This document shows, piece by piece, positions 45,351 to 54,055 of a stretch of 64,000 bases of DNA. This DNA comes from an uncultured Alphaproteobacteria bacterium (GTDB lineage: Bacteria; Pseudomonadota; Alphaproteobacteria; Rhizobiales; Ancalomicrobiaceae): assembly GCA_937892955.1 (NCBI GenBank), contig CALBKH010000073.1:28102-92101 (forward strand), written 5' to 3'. Each line of letters begins with the position of its first letter. Position 1 is the first letter of the stretch. A program made the position numbers and the translations under genes. The notes beneath the pieces are model-generated. The model was given only the letters and a program-made list of their open reading frames with translations. It searched no databases and was not told the DNA's origin.

Positions 45351-45390
45351 AAACCGCCGCCGAGGGCTCCCTCGGCGGCGGTTCTCGTTT
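45351..45390. terminator. bidirectional terminator between RND permease and fba
   Basis: The stem CCGCCGCCGAGGG/CCCTCGGCGGCGG (45354-45381, loop CTC overlapping) is followed by TTCTCGTTTC on the plus strand and by TTTCGTTTCG on the minus strand, so it can serve both convergent genes. Confidence 0.9.
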
Positions 45391-45433
45391 CAGTGGGCGA
45401 CCGGAGGGCGCGGTGCCCTCCCCTCGCCTCGTG

Positions 45434-46498
45434 TCACTTGACGATCTGCGCCAGCGCGCCGGAGGCGTAGCCGGCGGCGACCTTCTCGAGGTCGAGCGGC
45501 TTGATCTTCGACGCGTTGCCGGCGGTGCCGAAGGCTTCGAAGCGCGCCTTGCAGACCTTCGACGCGGCCTTCTGGGCCTCGGCGAGATACTTGCGCGGAT
45601 CGAACTCGGACGGCTTGGTCGCCATCACGCGGCGGATGGCGGCGGTCATGGCGAGGCGCAGGTCGGTGTCGATGTTCACTTTCCGGACGCCGTACTTGAT
45701 GCCCTCGACGATCTCTTCGACCGGCACGCCGTAGGTCTCCTTCATGTCGCCGCCGAACTCGCGGATCTCGGCCAGCAGCTCCTGCGGCACCGACGAGGAG
45801 CCGTGCATCACCAGGTGCGTGTTCGGGATGCGGGCGTTGATCTCCTTGATGCGCGAAATGGCGAGGATCTCGCCCGTCGGCTTCTTGGTGAACTTGTAGG
45901 CGCCGTGCGAGGTGCCGATGGCGATCGCCAGCGCGTCGACCTGGGTCTGCTTGACGAAGTCGGCGGCCTGATCCGGGTCGGTCAGGAGCTGCTCGCGGGT
46001 CATGGTGCCCTCGGCGCCGTGACCGTCCTCCTTGTCGCCCTTCATGGTCTCGAGCGACCCGAGCACGCCGAGCTCACCCTCGACCGACACGCCGATCGAG
46101 TGGGCGAAGGCGACGACGGTGCGCGTCACTTCGACGTTGTACTCGTAGGACGCCACGGTCTTGCCGTCGGCCTGGAGCGAGCCGTCCATCATGACGGAGG
46201 TGAAGCCGGAGCGGATCGCCGCCTGACAGATCGCCGGCGAGGCGCCGTGGTCCTGGTGCATGCACACCGGGATCTCGGGATAGGCCTCGACGGCGGCCTG
46301 GATCAGGTGGCGCAGGAACTGTTCACCGGCATATTTGCGGGCACCGGCCGAGCCCTGGAGGATGACCGGGCTGTCGGTTTCGCGGGCCGCTTCCATGATG
46401 GCGCGGACCTGTTCCATGTTGTTGACGTTGAAGGCCGGCAGGCCGTAGCCGTTCTCGGCGGCGTGGTCGAGCAACTGGCGCATGGATACGAGCGGCAT
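45434..46498 (-). CDS. fba: class II fructose-bisphosphate aldolase (CbbA/Calvin subtype)
   Basis: This zinc-dependent aldolase cleaves or forms fructose 1,6-bisphosphate (or sedoheptulose 1,7-bisphosphate). The 354-residue protein carries LPAFNVNNMEQVRAIMEAA, the zinc ligand and catalytic Asp region CMHQDHGAS (H81, D83), and AIAIGTSHGAYKF and VMHGSSSVPQE. It is the long subtype found in Calvin-cycle operons and in many alphaproteobacteria. A good Shine-Dalgarno (GAGGAGA) precedes the ATG. It lies 203 bp downstream of tkt but has a terminator between, so it is likely transcribed separately. Confidence 0.96.
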   Translation of the reverse strand: MPLVSMRQLLDHAAENGYGLPAFNVNNMEQVRAIMEAARETDSPVILQGSAGARKYAGEQFLRHLIQAAVEAYPEIPVCMHQDHGASPAICQAAIRSGFTSVMMDGSLQADGKTVASYEYNVEVTRTVVAFAHSIGVSVEGELGVLGSLETMKGDKEDGHGAEGTMTREQLLTDPDQAADFVKQTQVDALAIAIGTSHGAYKFTKKPTGEILAISRIKEINARIPNTHLVMHGSSSVPQELLAEIREFGGDMKETYGVPVEEIVEGIKYGVRKVNIDTDLRLAMTAAIRRVMATKPSEFDPRKYLAEAQKAASKVCKARFEAFGTAGNASKIKPLDLEKVAAGYASGALAQIVK

Positions 46499-46634
46499 CG
46501 GGATCTCCTCGAATTCGACGCGATCGCCGGGCGATGAGTGAGACGATCGACGTCGGTCTGGTTAAGCCCGCTTCCGCTTCGGTTCAAGCCGATCCTTCGA
46601 CCATCGTGGGCATCACGGACCCTTCGCGGGCCGG

Positions 46635-46680
46635 AAAAGCGAAACCGCCGCGGGGGTTGGCCGCGGCGGTTGGAACGTTT
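46635..46680 (-). terminator. terminator of tkt
   Basis: The stem AACCGCCGCGG/CCGCGGCGGTT (46643-46653 with 46661-46671) is followed in the leftward direction by TTCGCTTTTCC. Confidence 0.85.
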
Positions 46681-46701
46681 CCGAAGTGACGATCCGGCGG
46701 C

Positions 46702-48705
46702 TCAGCCGAGCAGACCCTTCACCGTGGCGACGACGTTGTCGGCGGTCATGCCGAAGAGCGGCCACAGCGCCTTCTCCGGCGCGCTCTCGCCGAAGCGGTC
46801 GATGCCGATCACCGCGCCGTCGCGGCCGGCGACCTTCCACCAGCCGCGGGTCGTGCCGGCCTCGACCACGACGGTCGGCAGGTTCGGCAGGATAGCGTCG
46901 CGCTCGGCCTTCGGGCGACGCTCGAAGGCTTCGACGCAGGGCATGGAGACGACGCGCACCGCGATCCCCTCTTCGCCGAGCGCCTCGGCGGCGGCGACGG
47001 CGAGCGCCACTTCCGAACCGGTGGCGACGATGACCGCCTTCGGCTCGGCCGCCTCGACGAGCACGTAACCACCCTTCGAGATCTCGGCGATCTGACCGGG
47101 CGTGCGGGCCTGATGCGGCAGGTTCTGACGCGACAGCAGCAACGCCGACGGGCCGTCGGCACGGGAGACGGCGGAGACCCAGGCGGCCTGGGTTTCGACC
47201 GCGTCGCAGGGCCGCCAGACGTCGAGGCCCGGGATGACGCGCAGCGCTTCGGCATGCTCGACCGGCTGATGGGTCGGGCCGTCCTCGCCGAGGCCGATAC
47301 TGTCGTGGGTGTAGACGTGCACCACCTTCTGCTTCATCAGCGCCGACATGCGCACGCCGTTGCGGGCATAGTCGGAGAAGACCAGGAAGGTGGCGACGTA
47401 GGGCAGGAAGCCGCCGTGCAGCGAGGCGCCGTTGGCGATCGCCGTCATGCCGAACTCGCGCACGCCGTAGAGCACCGCGTCGCCGGCCGGGTTGCGGGTG
47501 ATCGGGGTCTGACCCTTGTAGTTGGTCAGGTTCGAATGGGTCAGGTCGGCCGAACCGCCGAGGAACTCGGGCAGCTTCGGCGCGAGCAGGTTGAGCGCGT
47601 TCTGCGACGCCTTGCGGGTGGCGATGGTCTCGCCCTTGGCCGCGACCTCGGCGATGATGCCGGCGGCGAAGGCTTCGAAGTCGGCCGGCAGCGCGTGGCC
47701 GACGCGACGGGTGAATTCGGCGGCGAGATCGGGATGGGCCTTCGCATAGGCCTCGAAACGGCTCTCCCAGTTGCCGGAGAGTTCGCCACCACGGGTGGTG
47801 CGATCCCAGGCGGCGTAGACGTCGTCGGGGATCTCGAACGGGGCATGATCCCAGTTCATCGCGGCGCGGACGCCGGCGATCTCCTCGGCGCCGAGGGGGG
47901 CGCCGTGGCAGCCCTCGGTGCCCTGCTTCTTGGGCGCGCCCTTGCCGATGACGGTCCTGGCCTGGATCAGCACCGGCTTGTCCGTCACGGCGGACGCGGC
48001 GGTCATCGCGGCGTCGAGCGCCTTCGGATCGTGGCCGTCGACGTCGCGGATGACGTGCCAGCCGTAGGCTTCGTAGCGGCCGCAGACGTCTTCGCCGAAC
48101 CACTCGCCGACCTTGCCGTCGATCGAGATGCCGTTGTCGTCCCAGACCACCTTGAGCTTGCCGAGACCGAGGGTGCCGGCGAGCGAGCAGGCTTCGTGGG
48201 AGACGCCCTCCATCAGGCAGCCGTCACCGACGAAGACCCAGGTGCGGTGGTCGACGATGTCGTGGCCGGGGCGATTGAACTGGGCGGCGAGGGTCTTCTC
48301 GGCGATGGCCATGCCGACGGCGTTGGCGATGCCCTGACCGAGCGGGCCGGTGGTGGTCTCGACGCCGGGGGTGTAGCCGTATTCGGGGTGGCCCGGGGTC
48401 TTGGAATGGAGCTGGCGGAACTGCTTCAGGTCGTCGATCGTCAGATCGAAGCCGGTCAGATGCAGCAGCGCGTACATCAGCATCGAGCCGTGGCCGTTGG
48501 ACAGCACGAAGCGGTCGCGATCGGGCCAGCTCGGCTTCTTCGGGTCGAAGCGCAGGTGATTCAGCCACAGCACCGAGGCGATGTCGGCCATGCCCATCGG
48601 CGCGCCGGGGTGGCCGGACTTGGCCTGTTCGACGGCGTCCATGGCCAGGGCGCGGATGGCGGCGGAGACCTTCCAGGTCAGGCCGTCGGTCGCGGTCACG
48701 GTCAT
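46702..48705 (-). CDS. tkt: transketolase
   Basis: Tkt transfers two-carbon units between sugar phosphates using thiamine diphosphate. The 667-residue protein has AKSGHPGAPMGMADI near the N terminus, the TPP/metal motif VGDGCLMEGVSHEA, LYGVREFGMTAIANG and THDSIGLGEDGPTHQPVEH, all conserved. AAGGAGAAG lies upstream of the ATG. It follows fbp by 222 bp on the same strand, with a strong terminator in between. With fba, rpe and rpiA it covers most of the non-oxidative pentose phosphate and Calvin regeneration steps. Confidence 0.97.
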   Translation of the reverse strand: MTVTATDGLTWKVSAAIRALAMDAVEQAKSGHPGAPMGMADIASVLWLNHLRFDPKKPSWPDRDRFVLSNGHGSMLMYALLHLTGFDLTIDDLKQFRQLHSKTPGHPEYGYTPGVETTTGPLGQGIANAVGMAIAEKTLAAQFNRPGHDIVDHRTWVFVGDGCLMEGVSHEACSLAGTLGLGKLKVVWDDNGISIDGKVGEWFGEDVCGRYEAYGWHVIRDVDGHDPKALDAAMTAASAVTDKPVLIQARTVIGKGAPKKQGTEGCHGAPLGAEEIAGVRAAMNWDHAPFEIPDDVYAAWDRTTRGGELSGNWESRFEAYAKAHPDLAAEFTRRVGHALPADFEAFAAGIIAEVAAKGETIATRKASQNALNLLAPKLPEFLGGSADLTHSNLTNYKGQTPITRNPAGDAVLYGVREFGMTAIANGASLHGGFLPYVATFLVFSDYARNGVRMSALMKQKVVHVYTHDSIGLGEDGPTHQPVEHAEALRVIPGLDVWRPCDAVETQAAWVSAVSRADGPSALLLSRQNLPHQARTPGQIAEISKGGYVLVEAAEPKAVIVATGSEVALAVAAAEALGEEGIAVRVVSMPCVEAFERRPKAERDAILPNLPTVVVEAGTTRGWWKVAGRDGAVIGIDRFGESAPEKALWPLFGMTADNVVATVKGLLG

Positions 48706-48837
48706 CTCGCTTCTCCTTTTCGCCCGACGCCCGTATTCGGGTCGGCCGGGGTTTCCTCAGGTGTTCTCGTTCCCGTGGTGAACCACGGCCCGACCGTCAA
48801 CCGCCAGACCGAGGCCTGAATGTCAACGGGCGAGACA

Positions 48838-48870
48838 CGAAAACGCGCGGCCGAAGCCGGCCGCGCGTCG
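48838..48870 (-). terminator. terminator of fbp
   Basis: The stem ACGCGCGGCCG/CGGCCGCGCGT (48843-48853 with 48858-48868) is followed in the leftward direction by TTTCGTG. Confidence 0.85.
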
Positions 48871-48927
48871 ATTGGTCTCGCCCGTCGGCGAGGCGTCTTG
48901 GGGTGCGGATCCGCCGCCGGAGCCCGG

Positions 48928-49944
48928 TCACTGCGCGGCGGAGACGACCTCGTCCTCGTCGAGGATGTGGTGGCTCTCGATGCGCTGGACCTCGTGCGCG
49001 GAGCCGAAGACCAGCGGCACGCGCTGATGCAGGATGCTCGGCTCGAGATCGAGGATGTTCTCGTTGCCGGTCGACACGGCGCCGTGGGCCTGCTCGACGA
49101 CCCAACCGATCGGGTTCGACTCGTAGACGAGGCGGAGGCGACCCTCCTGGTAGCCCTTGCGCTTGTCGGCCGGATAGAGATAGACGCCGCCGCGCACCAG
49201 GATGCGGTGGCCGTCGGCGACGAGGCTGCCGACCCAGCGCATGTTGGTGTCTTCGCCGCGCGCCCCTTCCATGCCGTGGATGCACTCTTCGATGTAGCGC
49301 TTGGTCGGCTCGTTCCAGTGGCGCTGGTTCGACGAGTTGATGGCGAATTCCCGAGTCCGCTCCGGGATCCGCATGGCGGGGTTGGTGAGGATGAAGGTGC
49401 CGCGACGACGGTCGAGGGTGAACATCTGCGTCCCCTCGCCCACCGTCATCACCAGGGTCGTCTGCGGCCCGTAGAGGATGTAGCCGGCGGCGAGCTGGTC
49501 GCGGCCCTTCTGCAGGAAGGCGTCGTGGGTGGAGGCGTCGACATGGTCGGGCGCCGGCAGCACCGAGAAGATGGTGCCGATCGACACGTTGGTGTCGATG
49601 TTCGACGAGCCGTCGAGCGGATCGACGGCGACGAGGACGGTGCCGTCGTCGTGGATGGCGATCGGATGGTCGAGCTCTTCCGAAGCGATGGCGGCGACCG
49701 GCGCGCGCTTGCAGGCTTCGACCAGCAACTCGTTGGAATGAAGATCGAGGAACTTCTGGACTTCGCCCTGAACGTTCTCGGTGACGGCGGCGGCGAGTTC
49801 GCCGGCGAGCGGGCCGTCGGAGACCAGCGCGGCGATGTCACGGCCGGCATCGGCGAGGGCGTTGACGGTGGCGGCGATGTCGCGGCGCATGCGGTCGCGG
49901 CCGGCCCACTTCTCCAGGAAGGACCACAGGCTCTCGTTCTTCAT
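48928..49944 (-). CDS. fbp: class I fructose-1,6-bisphosphatase
   Basis: Fbp hydrolyses fructose 1,6-bisphosphate to fructose 6-phosphate in gluconeogenesis and, in autotrophs, in the Calvin cycle. The 338-residue protein carries the metal-binding signature VDPLDGSSNID (D108, D111), upstream ASEELDHP, and the substrate-binding GGVYLYPADKRKGYQEGRLR. The gene order fbp-tkt-fba resembles cbbFTA of Calvin operons but lacks cbbP and RuBisCO. A terminator follows it. Confidence 0.96.
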   Translation of the reverse strand: MKNESLWSFLEKWAGRDRMRRDIAATVNALADAGRDIAALVSDGPLAGELAAAVTENVQGEVQKFLDLHSNELLVEACKRAPVAAIASEELDHPIAIHDDGTVLVAVDPLDGSSNIDTNVSIGTIFSVLPAPDHVDASTHDAFLQKGRDQLAAGYILYGPQTTLVMTVGEGTQMFTLDRRRGTFILTNPAMRIPERTREFAINSSNQRHWNEPTKRYIEECIHGMEGARGEDTNMRWVGSLVADGHRILVRGGVYLYPADKRKGYQEGRLRLVYESNPIGWVVEQAHGAVSTGNENILDLEPSILHQRVPLVFGSAHEVQRIESHHILDEDEVVSAAQ

Positions 49945-50209
49945 CGGGTATCGTCCTCGGTTGTCGTTTCGGCCGTCGGAGGGCGACGGCGGTTCGCGGG
50001 TGATCGCGTCGCGCTCGGAAAAACGGGCGATCGAACCGGCGACGTCGCTCTTCAGATGCCCCGACTACGCTCGTTTCGCAACCTACGCATCTCGACATTT
50101 CGTCGGTATTGGTCGAAGAAAGCGACGTCCTCGTGAACATACGGAGCGCAAATCTCCGTATTCCGCGACGTATCGGCTCCGCGATTCGGCAAGGAATGGC
50201 TGGCAAAAC

Positions 50210-50905
50210 ATGAATTCCAGTGAATCGTCATCCGGCGGCGCGGCTCACGGCGAGGAGAAACTCGCGCCACACCTGCGTAAGAAGCGGCTCGGCGCCAAAC
50301 CGCTGATGCACGAGACTTCGGTCGTGCGCGACAGCCGCTTCGGCAAGTACTGCAAGGTGGGGGCGCGGACGACGGTGATCGAGAGCGTCTTCGGCGACTA
50401 CTCCTACGCCGTCAACGACTGCGAGATCGTCTATTCCGACATCGGCAAATTCGTCTCGATCGGCGCGCTCACCGGCCTCAACCCGGCCAACCATCCGATG
50501 GAACGCGCCGCCCAGGCGCACTTCACCTATCGCTCCTGGCAATATTTCGAGGACGTCGCCGACGAGGCGGAGGAGTTCGAGAAGCGGCGGGCGCAGCGGG
50601 TCGTCGTCGGTCACGACGTGTGGATCGGCCGGGCGGCGATCGTGCTGCCGGGGCGGTCGATCGGCAACGGCGCCATCGTCGGCGCCGGCGCGGTCGTGAC
50701 CAAGAACGTCGCGCCCTACACCATCGTCGCCGGCAATCCGGCGCGGGTCGTCCGCCGGCGTTTCTCGGAAGAGATTTCCGAGCGGCTCGACCGGCTCGCC
50801 TGGTGGGACTGGGCGCATCGCGACCTGCGCCGCGCCGTGCCGGATTTCCGCTCGCTCTCGGTCGAAGCCTTCCTCGACAGGTGGGAGGGCGAAGTCCCGC
50901 GGTGA
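50210..50905 (+). CDS. hexapeptide-repeat transferase of the phosphonate-metabolism type
   Basis: A 231-residue left-handed beta-helix acyltransferase-like protein. KKRLGAKPLMHETSVVRDSR, then VGARTTVIESVFGDYSYAVN, ALTGLNPANHPMERAAQAHFTYR, GHDVWIGRAAIVLPG and VAPYTIVAGNPARVVRR, match the DapH/CatB-like transferase usually embedded in phn (C-P lyase) clusters. Its true acyl donor and acceptor are not established. No phn genes are visible in the window, so it is either an orphan of a phosphonate locus or a distinct paralogue. The ATG at 50210 has AAGGAA upstream; earlier in-frame codons are not conserved. Confidence 0.85.
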   Translation: MNSSESSSGGAAHGEEKLAPHLRKKRLGAKPLMHETSVVRDSRFGKYCKVGARTTVIESVFGDYSYAVNDCEIVYSDIGKFVSIGALTGLNPANHPMERAAQAHFTYRSWQYFEDVADEAEEFEKRRAQRVVVGHDVWIGRAAIVLPGRSIGNGAIVGAGAVVTKNVAPYTIVAGNPARVVRRRFSEEISERLDRLAWWDWAHRDLRRAVPDFRSLSVEAFLDRWEGEVPR

Positions 50906-51011
50906 ACGCCGCTCCGGCGGCGGGGCTCCGGCGGGGGGCGCGCCCGACTTCTCCCCGCTCGCGTTCGCGACCTCATCATCGTCGGATCTCATCCCGCCGA
51001 GGATCCCGACG

Positions 51012-51851
51012 ATGACCTTCTCCATCCGTAAGCATCGCCTCGTCGCCGAAGGGCGCGCGGTCGACCTCCTGCTCTCGCCCAACACCGGCGGCCTCTTCGC
51101 CGAGACGCCGCGCCTTCTGGTGATCCACTTCACCGCGGGGGCGAGCGGCCGATCGTCGGCCGAGTGGTTCCGCTCATCGCAGAACCGCTCGTCCTCGGCG
51201 CATCTGGTGATCGACCGCGACGGATCGGTGATCCAGTGCGTGCCCTTCGACACCGTCGCCTGGCACGCGGGGCGATCGCAGTGGCAGGGCCTCGTCGGGC
51301 TCAATCGCCATTCGCTCGGCATCGAACTGGCCAATTGGGGCGACCTCACGCGACGCGGCGCGGCCTGGGTGACCTCGTCCGGCGTGCCGATCCCCGATCC
51401 GGTGATGGCAGTGCACCGCAACGGCAATCCGGACGGATCGCGCGGCCCCATCGGCTGGGAGCCCTATCCGGAGGCGCAGTTGCGCGCTCTGACCGAGATC
51501 GCCCGGGCGCTTCGCGAGACCTACGGCATCGCCGAGATCGTCGGGCACGACGACATCGCGCCGACCCGCAAGTCCGATCCCGGCCCGGCCTTCGCGATGG
51601 AGCGGCTGCGCGCCGCCGTGATCGGCAGCGGCCGCGACGAGGACGGCGATCCGGCGCTGCGGGTCGCGGCGAAGGGTGGGCTCAATCTCAGGAGCGGCCC
51701 GGGCACCGGGTTCTCGGTCCTCGAGCTTCTGCCGCAGGGCACGCTGGTGCGGCCGAGCGAGCGCGACGGGCGCTGGTTCGACGTCGCGGTGCTCGACGGC
51801 GACGGCCGGGCGCGGCGATCGGGTTGGGTGCATTCGGCCCATCTGGCGTGA
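51012..51851 (+). CDS. N-acetylmuramoyl-L-alanine amidase with C-terminal SH3-like domain
   Basis: A zinc amidase of the Amidase_2 (AmiD/AmpD-like) family: LLVIHFTAGASG, SSAHLVIDRDGSVIQCVPFD, TVAWHAG, HSLGIELANWG and IVGHDDIAPTRKSDPGPAF, the last with the zinc ligand and catalytic lysine. A bacterial SH3 domain (about residues 215-278: LNLRSGPGTGFSVLELLPQG, then GWVHSAHLA) follows. No signal peptide is seen, so it may act on muropeptides in the cytoplasm or be secreted another way. It lies 107 bp after the hexapeptide transferase gene. Confidence 0.9.
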   Translation: MTFSIRKHRLVAEGRAVDLLLSPNTGGLFAETPRLLVIHFTAGASGRSSAEWFRSSQNRSSSAHLVIDRDGSVIQCVPFDTVAWHAGRSQWQGLVGLNRHSLGIELANWGDLTRRGAAWVTSSGVPIPDPVMAVHRNGNPDGSRGPIGWEPYPEAQLRALTEIARALRETYGIAEIVGHDDIAPTRKSDPGPAFAMERLRAAVIGSGRDEDGDPALRVAAKGGLNLRSGPGTGFSVLELLPQGTLVRPSERDGRWFDVAVLDGDGRARRSGWVHSAHLA

Positions 51852-51993
51852 GCGGAAGCGTGCGCGGCACGGGGCTCCTCCGACCAATCGACGCCTTGGC
51901 GCGGCCGCACAACGGGTCTAGAACGCGGCGATCGTCGCGGCGTTCCGCCGCAGGCCCGGCGCGACCCTTCGCGCCCTTCGGGAGACCCCCTCG

Positions 51994-53625
51994 ATGACCA
52001 CCGAGACGCCGGCGTTCCAATACTCCGAGATGTTCCCGCTCGGCAAAGACACCACCCCGTGGCGCAAGCTCACCTCCGACCACGTCAAGGTCGAGAGCTT
52101 CCAGGGCGAGGAGATGCTGGTGGTCGAGCCGGAGGCGCTGCGCCTCCTCTCCGAAGCGGCGATGGGCGAGATCAACCATTTCCTGCGGCCGGGCCACCTC
52201 GCCCAGCTCGCCAAGATCCTGAAGGACCCGGAGGCGACCGAGAACGACAAGTTCGTCGCTCTCGACCTCCTCAAGAACGCCTCGATCTCGGCCGGCGGCG
52301 TGCTGCCTATGTGCCAGGACACCGGCACCGCCATCGTCATGGGAAAGAAGGGCCGTCGCGTCTTCACCAGGGGCGGTGACGAGCAGGCACTGGCCGAGGG
52401 CGTGCGCGACGCCTACTTCCGCCGCAACCTGCGCTATTCGCAGCTGGCGCCGATCACCATGTTCGAGGAGAAGAACACCCGCAACAATCTCCCGGCGCAG
52501 ATCGACATCTACGAAGAGGGCGAGGACGCCTACAAGTTCCTGTTCATGGCCAAGGGCGGCGGCTCGGCCAACAAGACCTATCTGTTCCAGCAGACCCCCT
52601 CGATGCTGACCGAGGAGCGGATGCTCGGCTTCATCGCCGAGAAGATCCTCACCCTCGGCACAGCCGCCTGCCCGCCCTACCACCTCGCCATCGTCATCGG
52701 CGGCACCTCGGCCGAACTGAACCTCAAGACGGTGAAGCTCGCCTCGGCGCGCTACCTCGACGCCCTGCCGACCAAAGGCACCGAACTCGGCCACGCCTTC
52801 CGTGACCTCGACATGGAAGAGAAGGTGCTGAAGATCACCCAGGCCTCGGGTGTCGGCGCGCAGTTCGGCGGCAAGTACTTCTGCCACGACGTCCGCGTCA
52901 TCCGCCTGCCGCGTCACGGCGCATCGCTGCCGATCGGCATGGGCGTCTCGTGCTCGGCCGACCGTCAGTGCCTGGGCAAGATCACCCGGGACGGCATCTA
53001 CATCGAACAGCTCGAGCACGATCCGGCGCAGTACCTGCCGGAGATCACCGACGACCATCTCGACGACGGCGTCGTCAAGATCGACCTGAACCGGCCGATG
53101 GCGGACGTTCTGGCCGAGCTGACCAAGTATCCGATCAAGACCCGGCTGTCGCTGACCGGCTCGCTGATCGTCGCCCGCGACCTCGCCCACGCCAAGATCC
53201 GCGAGCGGCTGGAGAAGGGCGAGGGCATGCCCGAGTACTTCAAGAACCATCCGATCTACTACGCCGGTCCGGCCAAGACCCCGGAGGGCATGCCGTCCGG
53301 CTCGTTCGGTCCGACCACCGCCGGCCGCATGGACAGTTACGTCGACCAGTTCCAGTCGTTCGGCGGATCGATGATCATGCTCGCCAAGGGCAACCGCTCG
53401 GCGGCGGTGCGCGACGCCTGCAAGAAGTACGGCGGCTTCTACCTCGGCTCGATCGGCGGCCCGGCGGCGCGTCTCGCCCAGGACTGCATCAGACGAGTCG
53501 AGTGCATCGAGTACCCGGAACTCGGCATGGAAGCGATCTGGCGCATCGACGTCGTCGACTTCCCCGCCTTCATCGTCTGCGACGACAAGGGGAACGACTT
53601 CTTCAAGGAGCTCAATCTGGGCTGA
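51994..53625 (+). CDS. fumA: class I fumarate hydratase (iron-sulfur)
   Basis: This oxygen-sensitive [4Fe-4S] enzyme interconverts fumarate and malate in the citric acid cycle. It is the single-chain form of 543 residues with an alpha-type N-terminal domain (GGVLPMCQDTGTAIVMGKKG; NLRYSQLAPITMFEE; KTLG-type TLGTAACPPYHLAIVIGGT) and a beta-type C-terminal domain (PAKTPEGMPSGSFGPTTAGR MDSYV; GGFYLGSIGGPAA). Candidate cluster cysteines include the one in MCQDTG. Its last ten codons recur in a second copy at 53692-53737 beyond the stop. Confidence 0.96.
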   Translation: MTTETPAFQYSEMFPLGKDTTPWRKLTSDHVKVESFQGEEMLVVEPEALRLLSEAAMGEINHFLRPGHLAQLAKILKDPEATENDKFVALDLLKNASISAGGVLPMCQDTGTAIVMGKKGRRVFTRGGDEQALAEGVRDAYFRRNLRYSQLAPITMFEEKNTRNNLPAQIDIYEEGEDAYKFLFMAKGGGSANKTYLFQQTPSMLTEERMLGFIAEKILTLGTAACPPYHLAIVIGGTSAELNLKTVKLASARYLDALPTKGTELGHAFRDLDMEEKVLKITQASGVGAQFGGKYFCHDVRVIRLPRHGASLPIGMGVSCSADRQCLGKITRDGIYIEQLEHDPAQYLPEITDDHLDDGVVKIDLNRPMADVLAELTKYPIKTRLSLTGSLIVARDLAHAKIRERLEKGEGMPEYFKNHPIYYAGPAKTPEGMPSGSFGPTTAGRMDSYVDQFQSFGGSMIMLAKGNRSAAVRDACKKYGGFYLGSIGGPAARLAQDCIRRVECIEYPELGMEAIWRIDVVDFPAFIVCDDKGNDFFKELNLG

Positions 53626-53661
53626 GGCTGCGGGTCGGTCGTTCCCCTTGCTTCCATGCTG

Positions 53662-53687
53662 CCCATGTCGGCAACAGCCGACATGGG
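53662..53687 (+). terminator. 11-bp hairpin after fumA
   Basis: CCCATGTCGGC, loop AACA, GCCGACATGGG, with outer TTCCAT/ATGGAA able to extend it. It has no T tract, so it is more likely a stabilising or processing hairpin than a full terminator. Confidence 0.55.
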
Positions 53688-53691
53688 ATGG

Positions 53692-53737
53692 AACGACTTC
53701 TTCAAGGAATTGAACCTGGGCCGAGGCTGCGGGTCGC
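53692..53737 (+). pseudogene. displaced second copy of the fumarase 3' end
   Basis: AACGACTTCTTCAAGGAATT and the following bases repeat the last codons of fumA (53596-53641), including the shared non-coding tail GAGGCTGCGGGTCG. Differences in the coding part are GAG/GAA, CTC/TTG and AAT/AAC, all synonymous (NDFFKELNLG is kept), and the stop TGA is CGA. It looks like a remnant of another fumA allele or paralogue. Confidence 0.75.
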
Positions 53738-53760
53738 TTCCGAGTTCGACCGGACCAGAT

Positions 53761-53872
53761 GCCGTCATCCCCGGCTGAAGCGAAGCGGAGGGGAAGGGGA
53801 TCCATCGGCGCTTCGTCGGGGCGAAAAGCGAGCGGGTCCCCTTCCCTCGCTCCGCTCGCCGGGGACGACGGC
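53761..53872. repeat. 112-bp GTCATCCCCGG-type element
   Basis: The termini GCCGTCATCCCCGG and CCGGGGACGACGGC pair with one mismatch. The interior contains GCGAAGCGGAGGGGAAGGGG and TCCCCTTCCCTCGCTCCGCT, as in the copy at 32458-32570. It fills much of the 430-base gap 53626-54055. Confidence 0.85.
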
Positions 53873-54002
53873 CGAGGGAAACGTGACGCGGTCTCCGCGG
53901 CGCGTCCTCTTGGCCGACCGTCGAAACCGACCCGCTCGGCTTCCCGACGCCGACGTGGAGAAGCCGAGCCGCGACCCCGGCCGGAGCGGGTTCGAATACC
54001 GA

Positions 54003-54042
54003 GACCCCCGCGTCGATCGCTCGGCGCGGGGGTCTTCGTTTC
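54003..54042 (+). terminator. plus-strand terminator in the fumA / DUF2336 convergent gap
   Basis: The stem GACCCCCGCG/CGCGGGGGTC (54003-54012 with 54025-54034) is followed by TTCGTTTCC. It lies 380 bases after the fumA stop, implying a long fumA 3' end that includes the displaced 3' copy and the repeat element. Confidence 0.75.
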
Positions 54043-54055
54043 CGGAACGCGGTGA

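Noticed and set aside
53985..54005. GGTTCGAATACC, another tRNA T-arm look-alike
   Set aside because: No cloverleaf is possible; the following hairpin is a terminator.
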